The translations under genes were made by a program, and so were the position numbers. A stretch of DNA of 64,000 bases, taken from Amyloporia xantha. Lineage: Eukaryota > Basidiomycota > Agaricomycetes > Polyporales > Adustoporiaceae. The notes under the pieces are model-generated. The model did not search any database. It saw only the letters and a list, made by a program, of their open reading frames with translations, and was not told the origin of the DNA. Shown one piece after another: positions 41,211-52,855 of this stretch (the stretch's first letter is position 1; every line of letters starts with the position of its first letter). The stretch covers positions 868,001 to 932,000 of the forward strand of contig JAYKKR010000010.1 in the NCBI GenBank assembly GCA_036971615.1, read 5' to 3'.

Positions 41211-42323
41211 TGATTCGCTTCAGGCCACGCGTGGCGCGTCGCGTCAGCAGTGCTCCTAGTGTTCATGGGCTGCAATCGTGGTGTGCAGTTTGTGGCTGTC
41301 TGTCCGGGTCCCGCGCGGGGGCAGGGGTTCGGGTGCTTGGGCGGCGGCGTTAGCTGTGGTGTCGGCCTCGCGGGTGGGTCCTTGCGCTGTGTGGTGGCAG
41401 GCATCGCCGGTGCAGAAGTGGCGGTCTCGTCCTGCACCGCGCGTCTCCGTAGAGGGCGTGAGCGGTCGTCTCCTGGGGTGGGCTCGGGAAAGGGCGGCCG
41501 GGCAGGGGTCGGCAGGAGGTGGTTTAGCTGCGGCGTTTGTCGTCTGTGGGTTTGGCTGGGCGGGATCACAGTGGTTCGCCGCGAGCGATTGGCGCTGTCA
41601 GCTGGCCGGGGAGGACGTGGTCTGAGGGGTTGCATCAGCAGGGTTTGTCTCGAGGGATAGATAGAATCCTCGTGTTTCATCCCGCGGTCTTTCGTCAGAG
41701 CAAGCAGGGAAGCAAAGCACTTTTGGGGTGTATAAGGAGGTAAAAGTCAGGGTGCTCAAGAGTGAGCGAACGCCAGGATCGAGTTACCGCTGCCTGTACC
41801 ACAAACACACATCTGATCACGCCGGGAGCATACGAAGACGGCGTATTTTATTGGGTATTGGCCGGGTGTTGTATGTAGAGCCTAAGCGTCGCTGAGCATG
41901 GAGGATATTGACCATAGACCATAGCTTTCAGCGTAAGAATTCGATGCGTTGGGCGGCGAGGACGATGAGGGAGCGCGACAGACAGAGACAAAGCACGTGA
42001 TACAAGTTGTCCGACCAATGAGCTTGCGTCTTTGTCGAGACAAACCACGTGGGTCATGGTTTTTGTATTATAGATTTCGAATTCAAATGAAATGGCAGAC
42101 GCCCTGAGCTCATCTCGATCGCGCCTTGGTCATGATTGACGCCAACGTGCATCAGCCACCCCGATGGGGTCCAGTCAGGCAGCCTGAGGCTGTTCTGCTT
42201 TGTCCGGCGCGAAGTTCCAACGGTTGTCAACAATGCCCGCTCATGCACCAGTTCTCGGCAGTATCGCTGTACAGGCACCATCGCTGACCCCAAAGACGGT
42301 ACATGTTTCTTCGGCAACATGTC
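41211..42323. other. G+C-rich decayed stretch and intergenic DNA
   Basis: 41211-41680 is G+C-rich and translates to Pro/Arg/Thr-rich low-complexity sequence in several frames, without domains. It may be the decayed insert and N-lobe of the kinase fragment. 41680-42323 is ordinary intergenic DNA and the promoter of the MIX23-like gene. Confidence 0.4.
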
Positions 42324-43062
42324 ATGATCTCTCGCTGTTCAAAGGTTCCGCTCTCCCCATTCCCTAGCGACGGTCTTTCTGAGTGCATGATGCAATTGCT
42401 CTGGCGACATAGATCTCCTCAAAGAATACCGCAAGCTCGATGACACAATTACAATGCGGCTCAACCGGACCACTGCTCAATTTCGTGATCGGGATAGGAG
42501 GGGTTTGGGGGGCAATGTCAACATAGAGGATCAGGCATGTGCGCAGATATGGAGGGAACTTATTGGTAAGCTATTGTGCTCGCATGTTCCTATCCCCCTG
42601 TGACCCGCAACCCTCTCACATGCAACGTGCAACAACATAGCAAATTGGAAACGCCGAACAGAAATAGTGGAGTATTGTGTCGGCATCGTCGACCAGTCGA
42701 TGAACGAGAAACACCAGTCGTTAGATGACCAAGAGAACGATCCTGCCCAACAGCGCCGGATACAGGGCGTTCTCTATGCCGAAGAAGTCAAGGTGCGTGT
42801 TATGTTCTGCGATCCGGAATGTGACTAGCCTCATATATCCAATGAACACAGCGTAACCAAGTCCATAACGAGTTGGTCGTAGAAAAGATCGTGCGGCAAA
42901 GATCTCTGGATGGTCAGTTCCCCATCATACGATACTCATTGCAAGGACGTCATTTTAACCAGAGGCCATGCAGCGTTTCGTTCGCGCTGCAAGTATTTCG
43001 AACCTCCATTTTCGGAAGCAGAAGCACGGAAGTGGTGGGAGGCAGCAAGGGCAGGCCGCTGA
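42324..43062 (+). CDS. MIX23-like (CCDC58) mitochondrial intermembrane-space protein
   Basis: Exons join as SKVPLSPFPSDDLLKEYRKLDD, TITMRLNRTTAQFRDRDR, DQACAQIWRELI, NWKRRTEIVEYCVGIVDQS, QRRIQGVLYAEEVKRNQVHN, VVEKIVRQRSLD and AFRSRCKYFEPPF, ending WWEAARAGR at 43060-43062. The layout, including the twin Cys (CAQ...YCVG) and the C-terminal FRSRC-YFEPP, matches CCDC58/MIX23, an intermembrane-space protein linked to mitochondrial import. Introns are at 42373-42412, about 42568-42640, 42793-42851 and 42921-42990. An in-frame ATG also exists at 42303. Confidence 0.8.
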
Positions 43063-43690
43063 GACGAGATCTCCGAGTCTATAGTCGCCGTGCGTGCTTT
43101 CCCTATCTCAATTTCGATCACTTCACCCATACATGATAAACAATGATTTCTTGCAGCCGCTCATGGTCTCGATGATCAAATCGAATCGACTTCGTGCACG
43201 AGCGCTGCTCTAATCACAGTCTGTTGAAGCACATCCGTTTCCATGCGCGATCGTACATTGAGCCCTCGGCGCAGCTGTGTGTGTGCAATCATCAAACTCA
43301 TGATGTGGATAAGTATATTTATAGGATCCCGTCATTATTGTCACTGTCGGATCCATTTTTGCGCGTTCGATACCCTGAAGCCGGTGTAGCTCTTGACTGA
43401 TGAACAGATAAACGTACACGAACGTACACTGGCCACGACCCGGTCATCAGTCGGCCATTGAACAGAATTTGTCCAGGGGAGAATCTTCGTCATGTGTTGG
43501 TCGTCAGTGTGTAGATGGATTCCTTGCGGGGTCGGCGATATCGTGTTTCCGGACTTGGGTGAACACAAGTTGGTGTCTAGACCGCAGCCTCGCTGTGTTG
43601 ATACTGAATTGAAACATTCCGCGACCGATACTTCCATGGCGAACGCAATGCGAGGCCGCCCATGATTCCGAAGTGCTCGGAGTAGTGGCA
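43063..43690. other. Intergenic, 5' flank of the LINE insertion
   Basis: About 630 bp. A minus-strand frame through 43577-43700 (KKRCRFYGCHYSEHFGIMGG) spans the LINE target site but shows no known domain. No other feature seen. Confidence 0.4.
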
Positions 43691-43703
43691 GCCGTAGAAA
43701 CGG

Positions 43704-46272
43704 CATCGCTTCTTGGACTCGTACCACCACCTGGTCGAGTTTTTCCCACGCTTCTTTGAGGCTGGGGGGGAGTCGTCCCTCGTCCCTTGGGGCGTTGTAC
43801 TCACCGCCGATGCCAGGGGAAGTGTGTCTCCGGTGTCGGTGGGCCTGGCCTAATCGTAGGTGGTCGCTGGGTGACCCGGTGGAGGAGCCCTCCCTTGGTA
43901 AAGGAGGTTTGCAAGAAGGCTACTCGAAGCTCCGTCCACCATGCAGTTGGGGTCTGTTCTGACTGCACTCTGAGCACGGAGCCCTCCCTTGGTGAAGGAG
44001 GTTCGCAAGATGACTACGGAAGCTCCAGGCTCACCCTTGCTCGTTGGAGGTGAGGGATCCCAAGTACGTCGTACTGTTCACACCCAATTGGGAGGCGCCT
44101 GCGTGCCGGTGGGAGTCTGTCAGCAGCCTTACCTATTTGGGAGGTCTTCGGGCCGCCCCTACCCCAGGATTAAGTTTACCTGCGAACCAAGTAGGGAGAT
44201 CAATTGGTCGCCCGGCTGCTGGCAGTTCTCTTACTGATTACCAACTGGGAAGGCGCCTGTGGCCGCTCACGAACATGGGTACGCCCTACGCCCGAAAGGG
44301 TCCGATAAGGATAGGGGACGGTAAGATGGGGAAAGTTGTAAAAACAAGCCGACCGAAAGGACAGGCCACCCCACTCCACTTCGCCTCTGGCTAGTTGTGG
44401 GCCGTTAGTCGGGATAACCCAAACTCCAGAGCCAGACCCCTGCATTGCCTGAAAACTGTAGGGCATGTGGGGAGCGTCAGCGATACACATTCTGGTAGTG
44501 GCCCTGGCAAGACGGAGAGCCCCTAACAGTTATCACGGGAATCTGCGCCGGATGGCATCAGCAAACCGGCTGTGGGGTTACGGGAAGGTGATCCGGGCTC
44601 GCCACCTGGACTCAATCACTGGGCCGTAGCAGAGATAGTCTGGGAAAACCGGGTCTCTGGCTCGAGAGGTCAAAATCCTCCGTCGGTGGATCTCAGAGAA
44701 GAACTGAGTGTATCTGCTTAAGTTGTTACCACGTCACAGGTCGTAGTCCAAGGTGTGGAGCCCAGAAATGGGATGCGGAGCCTTGCGATCTGGAAGGGTA
44801 GTCCGCAAGGGGCCCTTTAGACGGGTTATGATGCTGAAATGATGGCGCTTGCACGCGGTCTTCGTGAGGTAACCCGCGAAGCCGAGTACGACGTCATCCA
44901 CATCACAATCCTGTCCGATAACAAGGCAGCATTGAAACAAATTATACGACCCAATGTGGGGCCATCTCAGATGGCAGCCATTTCGGGTTGCCAATCGATC
45001 CGGGCGTTCCTTCAGGATAGACCGGACCGCACTGTAACCTTTATGTGGATACCTTCACACAAGGGAATCGAGCCAAATGAGCTGGTAGATAAACTAGCGA
45101 AAGAGGCACTAGAATCGGAACAGCCTGAATTTGTTTCATACTCAATGGCACTTCAGCGGATTAAATCCCGCATGATGGCCAAGTGGAACGCGTTAGCCAA
45201 TGATTTGGAGAACACGAAATATCGGGGTAACCAATTATGGGTTACCGAAAATCCCATGCAGGCAGCCACGGCCAAGCGCACGTGGCTGCTAAAACGAGTG
45301 GGAACCTCGAATAAGGAAACAGCGCGAGTGGCGCGGGTCCTTACAAATCATTTCCCTAGCGGTGCATACCGAGAGAGATTCAACATAGCAGGTCCCATTG
45401 AATGCCTTTGTGGTCTCAGTGACGGCCCGGAAACACGGGAACACATCTTGTTTGAGTGTCCATTCTGGATACGCACCAAGGGAGCGTGGGTACCCCCCGC
45501 GTCTCAAGAGGAAAGTCATCAAGATAGAAGGCGGCGCTCACAGCGCCACTGGACGGAAGATGACGTTTTAGAGTTCCTTCGGCTAAACAGCTGGGTGGCA
45601 ACATTCGAATGGGCTGAGATTCTATCTATGGCTCACGAGGATCGTGAGGAGGGAGATTACCATTCACTGGCGAATGCGACGCTCCATGCCCACACTAAAG
45701 GACGAGTGGCGGCGTGGAAGAAATTCCATGACGAACGCCACTTAGACCCGGATGCAACAGAAGCGCTTAGCGCCAAGTTCAATGAATTTACTGAATGGTA
45801 CGACGTGCTCAAGGCGTCGGAGGACATTCAGAAAGAGTGGAGGGGGATTCGAGAGCAAATAATGGCACCGGATCCCCCTTCACCTGCACCTAGCGGTCAA
45901 TCGTTAGATTATGAATAGCTTGCTCCTTCGCCCTGAAAACTGTAGGGGCCAAGGTGAGGGCACTTAGCGGCGAGAAGCCTTACCGGGCGCCCATCCTTTA
46001 CTAGCCTTAGGTGGAAGTGCCTTTGGTCGTGGGCGTGCGTGGGAGCCTCCAACCGGGGTTCCCCCTGAGTGCGCTCCGGGGACCGGCCTTACGGGGACGG
46101 TTATGGTATGGTGTTAAGGTAGGGCGGCTTCGCCGCCCCAGGTTGCAGACTGCTCTGGAAAGCGACCACAGTAGGGCGTGGAGCCCACAGTTCATTTATA
46201 CCCGACACTCTACATGTACTTAGTAGTATGGAGTATAAATTCGTAGAATTTAAAAAAAAAAAAAAAAAAAAA
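43704..46272 (+). mobile_element. LINE (non-LTR retrotransposon) copy, internally deleted, with poly(A) tail
   Basis: The 2,569-bp insertion ends in an A tract (about 46251-46272) and is flanked by a 13-bp duplication, the marks of target-primed reverse transcription. The left 1.1 kb looks like a structured 5' untranslated region, including two copies of GAGCCCTCCCTTGGT-AAGGAGGTT about 110 bp apart. It then passes directly into the middle of an RNase H domain at about 44821. Endonuclease and reverse transcriptase are missing. The phrase CCTGAAAACTGTAGGG occurs both at about 44448 and in the 3' UTR at about 45933. The family is probably Tad-like, judging by the RNase H and C-terminal finger. 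Confidence 0.85.
44821..45918 (+). pseudogene. LINE ORF2 C-terminal remnant: RNase H and zinc-finger region
   Basis: Open frame from GYDAEMMALARGL through ILSDNKAAL and VTFMWIPSHKGIEPNELVDKLAKEA (second half of an RNase H). A C-terminal finger follows, CLCGLSDGPETREHILFECPFW, then a helical tail ending SGQSLDYE. The RNase H lacks its first strands, so the protein cannot be functional. The preserved open frame suggests a recent copy of an already deleted element. Confidence 0.8.
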
Positions 46273-46476
46273 GCCGTAGAAACGGAAGAGATTAGATAAG
46301 ATTGATTATTATGATCCCGCCCATTGGCGGCTCCAACACCAAATACTGAAGCCCACGCTCATGTGCTGAGAACGCAGATCACTGCGTGCACAGTGGGAGG
46401 AGCAGATTGCGCAATGTCGACGTACCGCTGGCAGCCTGCTCGCTGCGCCCACCGTCACTCTCATCACCTTACGACC

Positions 46477-47355
46477 ATGTTGCGCGTCCTCACTCTCGTT
46501 TTCTGCGGCTTCGTTGCCAGCGCCAGCGCTGTCGCGCACCAACCCTTCCTGGTTCAAGATGAGCCTCAAGTGGCTTATGCAGATGTGAAGGTCCCCGTGA
46601 TCCTAGGAGTCATGAGTCGTTGCCCAGATGCACTGTTGTGCGAGTCCGTGTTCGACCATGTGCTCAAAAAGGTCTCGCACAAAGTAGACCTATCCTTGTC
46701 TTTCATTGGAACGTGAGTCTCAATTCTGAATCCTGAGAGCAAGATTTGCTTGATCTCTCCGTGACTTAACAGGATCAATTCCTCGGAACCTGATTTCGGT
46801 GTTACATGCAAGCATGGTGCAGAGGAGTGTGCCGGGAACGTGCAAGAGCTTTGCGTGATGAACCATGCACCGGCATCCCAATTCTGGGAGTTTGTTCAGT
46901 GCTTAAACTATCAGGGCAGGGACAAGATCGGCCTCTCCGAGACAGCGCTGCAGTGCGGCAGTACTGCAAAGATAGACTGGGAAGCAAGTGGCGTGGCCGA
47001 TTGTGCCGGTGCAGATGGTAGCGGAAAAGCGCCTGAAGGTGTGCAACTTTTGAAGGATAGTGTGAGAGCAAGCCAGCAAATGGGCATCAAGTGAGTAGAG
47101 GATAATTTGTCATGTAATGCTGTAATCGTGACGCCCGGCTACAGGAATAGTTGCACCATTATCATCAACGGAAAGCAAGTCTGCATCCATGACGAGACAT
47201 GGAAGCAATGCGAAGTACGAGAGGTGCCCTTTCTCCTCAGGCGTCGACATTGACTTACACGTGAAAAACAGAATGGCCATGCTCCTCACGATTTTGTCCG
47301 GCAGATTAACCAGGAGTACGAGAAGTTAAATGGGGACAGCCATGATGAGGAATGA
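46477..47355 (+). CDS. GILT-like secreted thiol reductase
   Basis: The start MLRVLTLVFCGFVASASA is a signal peptide. The mature part has VPVILGVMSRCPDALLCESVF, a thioredoxin-like active-site region, then FVQCLNYQGRD, a Cys-rich middle (LSETALQCGS, GVADCAGADGSG), MGIKNSCTIIINGKQVC and CENGHAPHDFVRQINQEYEK, ending SHDEE. This follows the GILT (gamma-interferon-inducible lysosomal thiol reductase) plan, in which the C-NGxxPHDF motif is diagnostic. The active-site Cys residues appear as CPDALLC rather than CxxC. Introns fall near 46713-46771, 47091-47145 and 47219-47271. It probably reduces disulfides in the vacuole or outside the cell. An inverted CCAAT box (ATTGG) lies at about 46323. Confidence 0.85.
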
Positions 47356-47406
47356 GCTGTGTCAATGTCACAACAGTAATGTACAGGAGTGGATACTAGC
47401 ATGTTT

Positions 47407-47817
47407 TCAAGAACCCAGAATGAGTTCGTATCCAATTATGACAAGATTCAGTCCAATTAGCGGTACTGTAACCGAATATATCAGTTTTATTTCACCAAGA
47501 AGCCGATGTGCTCTACATACTTCGCATTAACGTCCGTACAGCACTGATGAGGTTTATGAGGCGCGCTTTCATTCCTATATCCTGCGCACCAGAGTAGCCC
47601 GACTGATCGTACGCTGGACCATACGATTGAAAACCCGCAGCCATTGTTGGTGCTTGCGCTGAAGACCAACCGACTGGCAAGGTCATGAGTCTTTCATGGA
47701 GTAGGAAGGCACAGCACGCGACCTACTGCGAGCAAGAAAGCGGTCCTCGCTGAGGACAGCCATGGCATTGATGAGGAGAACGGCAACGTAGAGAATCGAG
47801 CCCAATGACAACCCCAT
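47407..47817 (-). CDS. YOS1: YOS1-like ER-to-Golgi transport protein (IER3IP1 family)
   Basis: A small two-membrane-segment protein of three exons: MGLSLGSILYVAVLLINAMAVL with SEDRFLARIGW, then a Gln/Tyr-rich loop and KARLINLISAVRTLMR, then IPLIGLNLVIIGYELILGS with stop at 47407-47409. LxSEDRFLAxIGW and the final P-LxxLNxxxIxYELxLG are hallmarks of Yos1/IER3IP1, which works with Yip1-Yif1 in COPII vesicle formation. The length of about 85 residues is normal for the family. It is divergent with the mitochondrial L22 gene. Confidence 0.88.
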
Positions 47818-48011
47818 GTCGTTCGTGAAAGGCTCAGTCTGCAAGTGAAGCTGGTAGAATAGCAGATATAACGATGTCGTGTCCTACTATTCCGCTGCAA
47901 GGGTAACGTGTTTGACGATCATGGAGGGCACACCGTGGGAAAACACCTGTGCCGTGAATTCTCGAGTCGTCCTGGCGGACTGCTCGTCATATACTACATA
48001 TCCAGCAGAGT
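47818..48011. promoter_or_regulatory. Shared promoter region between YOS1 and mitochondrial L22
   Basis: Only 194 bp separate the two divergent start codons, so both promoters must lie here. No strong TATA box is visible on either strand. Confidence 0.55.
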
Positions 48012-48988
48012 ATGCAGGCCATCGGGTCAACTCTGCGACATGGTGAGCAGAATGGATTCTTTTGGCCGCTACAAGCTGTTCATGTTATATTTCAGCAGGT
48101 GCTCGAACACCCCACCAGGTGGCTTCCAGTTCGCAGGTGTTCAGGGATGCTCGCCGATAGTACGTCTTCAATCATATATATCTCCTATCCCAGTAATTCA
48201 ATATCCCTCCTCACGCAGCGCAAGTAAAGGCCCGTTGGGATGGCTTCGGGACAATCTTGGTATGACCGTCCGCAAGAAAAACACAGAGGAAGAGCTTGCA
48301 GCTGCTCGAAAGGAACAAGCTGAGAAAGGACAGCTAAGCGTCTTCGAGACCTTACCATCTGCAGAAGGAGAGGAAGATGTATCTGGGGCTGTCACGCCGA
48401 AAAAGAAGACTTACACGGAGGTCAGTATGGCCTGTTATATCTCGCATTCATTTGACTCAGAATTGCCTGGTGCGAACACAGCACAAATACTCCACGGCGA
48501 ACTTCAAGATGTCTCATCGCAAACTGAACATGCTGGGTAGACAAATTTCAGGCAAGCCGATTGACTCCGCAATCCTCCAGATGATGTTCAGCGAGAAACG
48601 GGCGAGCAAGCGGATCAAGAGCATGCTGGCTGTTGCGAAGGATCACGCTACGAGACTGAAGGGTCTCCCAGAGAAACGACTCGTCGTCGGTGCGTAGGAT
48701 CATTGTTGACCTTTTTTATTATGCACATCCCCTGATGTCTATTACTTAGCGGAGGCATGGGTGACAAAAGGCCCCAATGTACTCAAGCGCATTGAACCCA
48801 GAGGACGCGGCCATATGGGTGTCCGCGAACATCCAGACTCTCGTTTGCATGTTGTGCTTCGGCCAGGCAAGACGAGAGCTGAGCTTCTTCAGGAAGAGCG
48901 TGCCCGAAAGCTCCGGAGGATCGTGTCGGCGGGAATTGTCAGAGAGGATGTCCCTATCCGTAACCCTGGTGCTGCTTGGGCGTGGTAG
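48012..48988 (+). CDS. MRPL22: Mitochondrial large-subunit ribosomal protein uL22m
   Basis: The start MQAIGSTLRH joins over a short intron to AGARTPHQVASSQVFRDARR and then YASKGPLGWLRD, forming an Arg-rich mitochondrial presequence. The body is HKYSTANFKMSHRKLNMLG, SAILQMMFSEKRASKRI, AVAKDHATRL, then AEAWVTKGPNVLKRIEPRGR and HPDSRLHVVLRPGKT, ending RNPGAAWAW. The MSHRKLN / FSEKRASK / RIEPRGRGH elements are ribosomal L22, which lines the exit tunnel of the mitochondrial ribosome. There are five exons; introns begin at about 48043, 48157, 48421 and 48692. Confidence 0.9.
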
Positions 48989-49224
48989 CTCGAATTTTAA
49001 CATCTATATAATATCATCCTTTAGTGCTGGTGTACCTTGGTCGCTGTGCTACTATGAGGCTACCTTTTGATAATGAGTGACTGCAAGTCTTAAATAATGG
49101 ATCTATAGCAAAGTCTGGAATATTTGGACTTGAGTTGCCATATATGGACGGTTCGATCATACACGTCTACAGCTGCGGTGGCAGGTGAGACCGCAGACCG
49201 AGTCTTACTTCGCGACCATACACT

Positions 49225-50978
49225 ATGGTCCTCCGCTGGCGATGCCGCCTTCCTCTAATTCTGGGCTTGTTACTTCCATCCTTTGTCTTTGGTGACCACT
49301 CCTTTGAAAATACCGCCATTGTGCGGACCGTGGAGCTTGGCGGGTCTCTCGTGCAGGTTACCACCACCTACGCGGTGAAGGCGCTCGAGGATGGTGCTCA
49401 GTTGTACACGATAGCTCTAGGAGAACGCGAACATGAAAGAACGAGCTGGTTGGAGGCAAAAATCAAAGGGCAGACCGCTATATTGCCCTTAGCTGAGGCA
49501 GGCTATGATTCCGACAGGTAAGTTCATCCTGTATGCGTAATGCTTCAAGCTTGCTGACATCCTTGATGATACGTTAGCGGAGTGCATTTCTTCTCTGTAG
49601 AGCTTCCTCAATCTTTGAAAACTAACGGGACGACCAACCTGGTTGTTGAGACCGTTGAGACCCATGCAACGTACCCATGGCCCGCACAAGCGTCGCAAAA
49701 GGACCCTCAGTCTCTCAAATATGAAACGGACCTTTTTGTTCTCAGTCCATACAATACCTTGGTTGAGCGGACAAAGTTTAGGTACGATGTGTCACATATG
49801 TGTCTTGTCGGCCGTCGTAACCGTCTCTCGTCAGGTCTCCTTCACCAGCTGTCCACTCATACACCAAACTTGTGGATGTGGAGGAATTCACCATGGATGC
49901 TCCGGTGACAAAATCAGGCGCGACCATTACGTATGGCCCATTCAACAACATTCCACCATCCTCCGCCAAAGACTTCATAGCCGAAAAGCAGAAGCAGCTT
50001 GCTGTGCATTACAGTTATGACAGCCCGGTCATCGAAGTCAAGAAGCTGCAAAGGGCAGCTGAGATAAGTCATTGGGGTGCGAACTTAAACATTGAAGATA
50101 ACATTCAGCTGCACAATGCCGGTCCATCGTACGTTAAATGTCCCGTCGCTACTTTTAGCCGACCATTCATTAAGCTTATTCTTGCTCGACTGCAGCTTGA
50201 AGGGGCACTTCTCTCGCCTCGAGCATCAGGCTACCAGCTTCTACGGCCGTTCTTCACCACACGTGCTCCCGTCATTGACGCTCCATTTGCCGGCAGGCAT
50301 TCATTCTGCATACTACTATGACCTAATTGGAAATGTGTCCACGTCCCATTTGCGTCAGTCACATTCTCAGGGCATTGGAGGACACAATCAATTCAGCGTG
50401 CTTGAGCTCCGTCCCCGCTATCCGCTTTTAGGAGGATGGAACTATACCTTCACTTTGGGATGGGATTCCCCGCTCGCGGATTATGCGGGCTTCGACAAGG
50501 ACAGTGGGAAGTATATCGTCGGTATACCACTTATGACTATGATTCCTGGGGCTGTGGTCGACGAAGCGGAAATTAAGATAATTCTTCCCGAAGGTGCCAC
50601 GTTAGTGCTCTGGTATATGTACCGTTCTACCCATTATACTCATCTGCGCATTAACAGCGACGTAGACTACCTAACACCCTTTTCCCCAATCCAGAGTGGA
50701 ATCTCTACGCATATCACATATCTGGATACCGTTGGTCGACCTGCTATTGTGATGGAGTACGGTCGGCTTACTCACAAACATGCTGGTATCATATACGTGA
50801 GTGCGTTTAGTGGCAAGGCATTGGACAACATGGCTGACGCTACTTCGTGAAGGTTACGTACAAAGTACCGTTTTCTGCGCATTTGAAGAAACCGCTGGCT
50901 GTAGCTACAGCTTTCACGGCGCTCTTTGTGCTAGCTTTCGTGACGAAACGTATAGATATTCGTATCCAGAAGAAATAA
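49225..50978 (+). CDS. OST1: Oligosaccharyltransferase subunit OST1 (ribophorin I)
   Basis: A signal peptide (LPLILGLLLPSFVFG) is followed by the ribophorin I domain: FENTAIVRTVELGGSLVQV, the LYTIAL / VHFFSVELPQ strand pairs, YPWPAQASQ, KYETDLFVLSPY, ITYGPFNNIPPSS, VHYSYDSPVIEVKKLQR, SHWGANLNIEDNIQLHNAGP and FYDLIGNVSTSH-like YYYDLIGNVSTSHLR. Then PLLGGWNYTFTLGWDSPL and YLDTVGRPAIVMEYGRLT lead to a C-terminal membrane segment (AVATAFTALFVLAFV) and a basic cytosolic tail ending IRIQKK. It is a subunit of the ER enzyme that N-glycosylates nascent proteins. Several 50-60 nt introns are present. The KKxx-like end is not canonical. It looks intact. Confidence 0.93.
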
Positions 50979-52855
50979 TGCACATTATTTGTACTTTACT
51001 TTCGGATGCATTACGGCGATTTTAATGGAGCATTCAGGATGTGCCCATTGCTCATCATTGACGTTTTGCACATACGCCTCAACAGTGAGGCGAAGATTCA
51101 AAGCTGCAAGTTGTCGGTTTACGTAGATCATCAGCTGGTTATATAATGCATAAGCAATGTCGCGAATAGGTCAGATTCGGATTGTCGTGATTTTCCATGC
51201 TGTTGCTGGAAGCTTCTGATCTGCTTCCCACTGTGAATGATCAAGGCCAATCGTAAGTGTGAAGAGCAAAGTCACGTAATGTCTGGTAACTTCGGACTCC
51301 ACTGTTATGAGCGGAAGAGGTGCGGTGAAATATCCGACGTTCGCTTTCTACAGGGGCAACATGCGGAATCAAACCAAAAACGCCGCCCAACTGAGGATGA
51401 GAACTTGTATCAACTGTTTCCCAACGCAATGTCTACGTGACCCTCAGACGTATCCGACGGGAGCCGAGGTGTCCCGGTCAGTGTTACAAAACTCATGGCG
51501 GCGTAGATTACTTCCGCCGACCTCGGAAGAACCGTGCATTAGCAAAGACAAAAATCAGCATGGAAGTTCAGAGATTGTACCGGCATCCCGGGCTGTCACC
51601 GAACATAATCATCGAGCACCCGCGATTCCAAATGGGGTCGTCTTTAAAGAGTTGCTAACCGGTCAAAGTTTCAGATGTATAAACACCTTCAAACACGAAG
51701 TGGAGGTCTGTCATCAGGATGGTATGTCACCAAACGCCGCATGAATTAACTGTATCAGACCCTCCTCAACCCGCATTATGGTTTGGCTGCTTACTCATGT
51801 GGCGGCAACGACGGCACATTTCCCGAGGCTCGGGCTGCTTACCGAGGCTTGTCGTCCGATACTTTGTCCGCTAGAGACCGAAGGCACAATGGGTTATTCA
51901 AACTTGATGGAAGGTACATTGGAAGTCATCAATGTCGCCGTGAAGCCCGTTGCGGCGCGCCAAATACCGAATCTGTGACCAGAAGAAGCTGCGCAAAAAT
52001 AGTGCATGCCCTTCGATGCAATGCGTCTTCGGCCGGGCGTCCCATGGTCAATGTGCATGACGTGAATCTAGAATTCCAGTACGCTGGAGATCACGCTGCG
52101 GTTACTTTGATAAGTCAGAGCTCGGACAATCTACGCGGATTCACTAACCTCGTGCCCAGACGACATCTGTGACCGCTCAGGCGTACCATACGACTGGGTA
52201 GGAGGACGACGTCTTGTCGGAGACTGGGATCTGTAAATGCCTGATATCGCACGGAACTGGGCTGAGGCGCCACATTGTCTGGAAATACGCGCAGCTTCAT
52301 GGAAGCCCTGAATAGTGGCATATGTCCACAGTTAAACATGTTATAATAGTCTTGCCAGAACTGGCTGGACCATTAGAAAGCGCTACACGTGAATAGCATC
52401 TCCCACATTCCTGTTGCATTCCTGAGCGACATTCCAATGCAGTGGTTGTTCGATGTTCTGCCAGTGTTCTGCCAGTGGGTTGTAAATTGCAATATAAAAA
52501 CCATGAGCCTCAGTGTCAAAATAAAAGTGCTCTAGACTGAAGTAAATATTGTTTCGTATAAGTAGTACATTTGTCGAATTAGAATATTTTGATGAAGTGA
52601 TATTCAGTGTTTACTAACGTCGACCGTAAAGAGATAAATAACGCAAAACAACACGCTTGTGGCGCAATGTCACGCCGTGACTCATAATAGCAAGTTCATC
52701 CGAGTCGAACGCGGAAACGACTGGTTGCCACTGCCTGGGCCACCAAGGTCTGAAGAGTGGTGCTTCGCTAAATTCATGCTTTCCCCCTTACTCTAGACCC
52801 TTCACGTCTTTCTCTGTACATAGTTGGCCGTTTTCTTGGCTTCTCCGTATCCCCC
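50979..52855. other. Intergenic region with no supported gene
   Basis: About 1.9 kb. Frames at 51307-51744 and 51783-52172 are the longest. Neither shows a known domain or joins well to its neighbours with splice signals, so I do not call them genes. 52300-52700 is A+T-rich. No repeat boundaries seen. Confidence 0.4.

Larger units (their letters stand above)
43691..46285. repeat. 13-bp target-site duplication flanking the LINE
   Basis: GCCGTAGAAACGG occurs at 43691-43703 and again at 46273-46285 directly after the poly(A) tract. These direct repeats bound the LINE copy. Confidence 0.85.

Noticed and set aside
40736..41680. Long minus-strand Pro/Arg/Thr-rich open frame
   Set aside because: Open because of high G+C. 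Kinase-like pieces fall partly in another frame, so it is decayed sequence.
43577..43804. Minus-strand frame across the LINE 5' junction
   Set aside because: It spans the target duplication and element boundary, so it cannot be one ancestral gene; the host part alone has no domain.
51307..52172. Several 100-145 codon plus-strand frames between OST1 and the BRCT gene
   Set aside because: They overlap in different frames, lack known domains and do not join with consistent splice sites.
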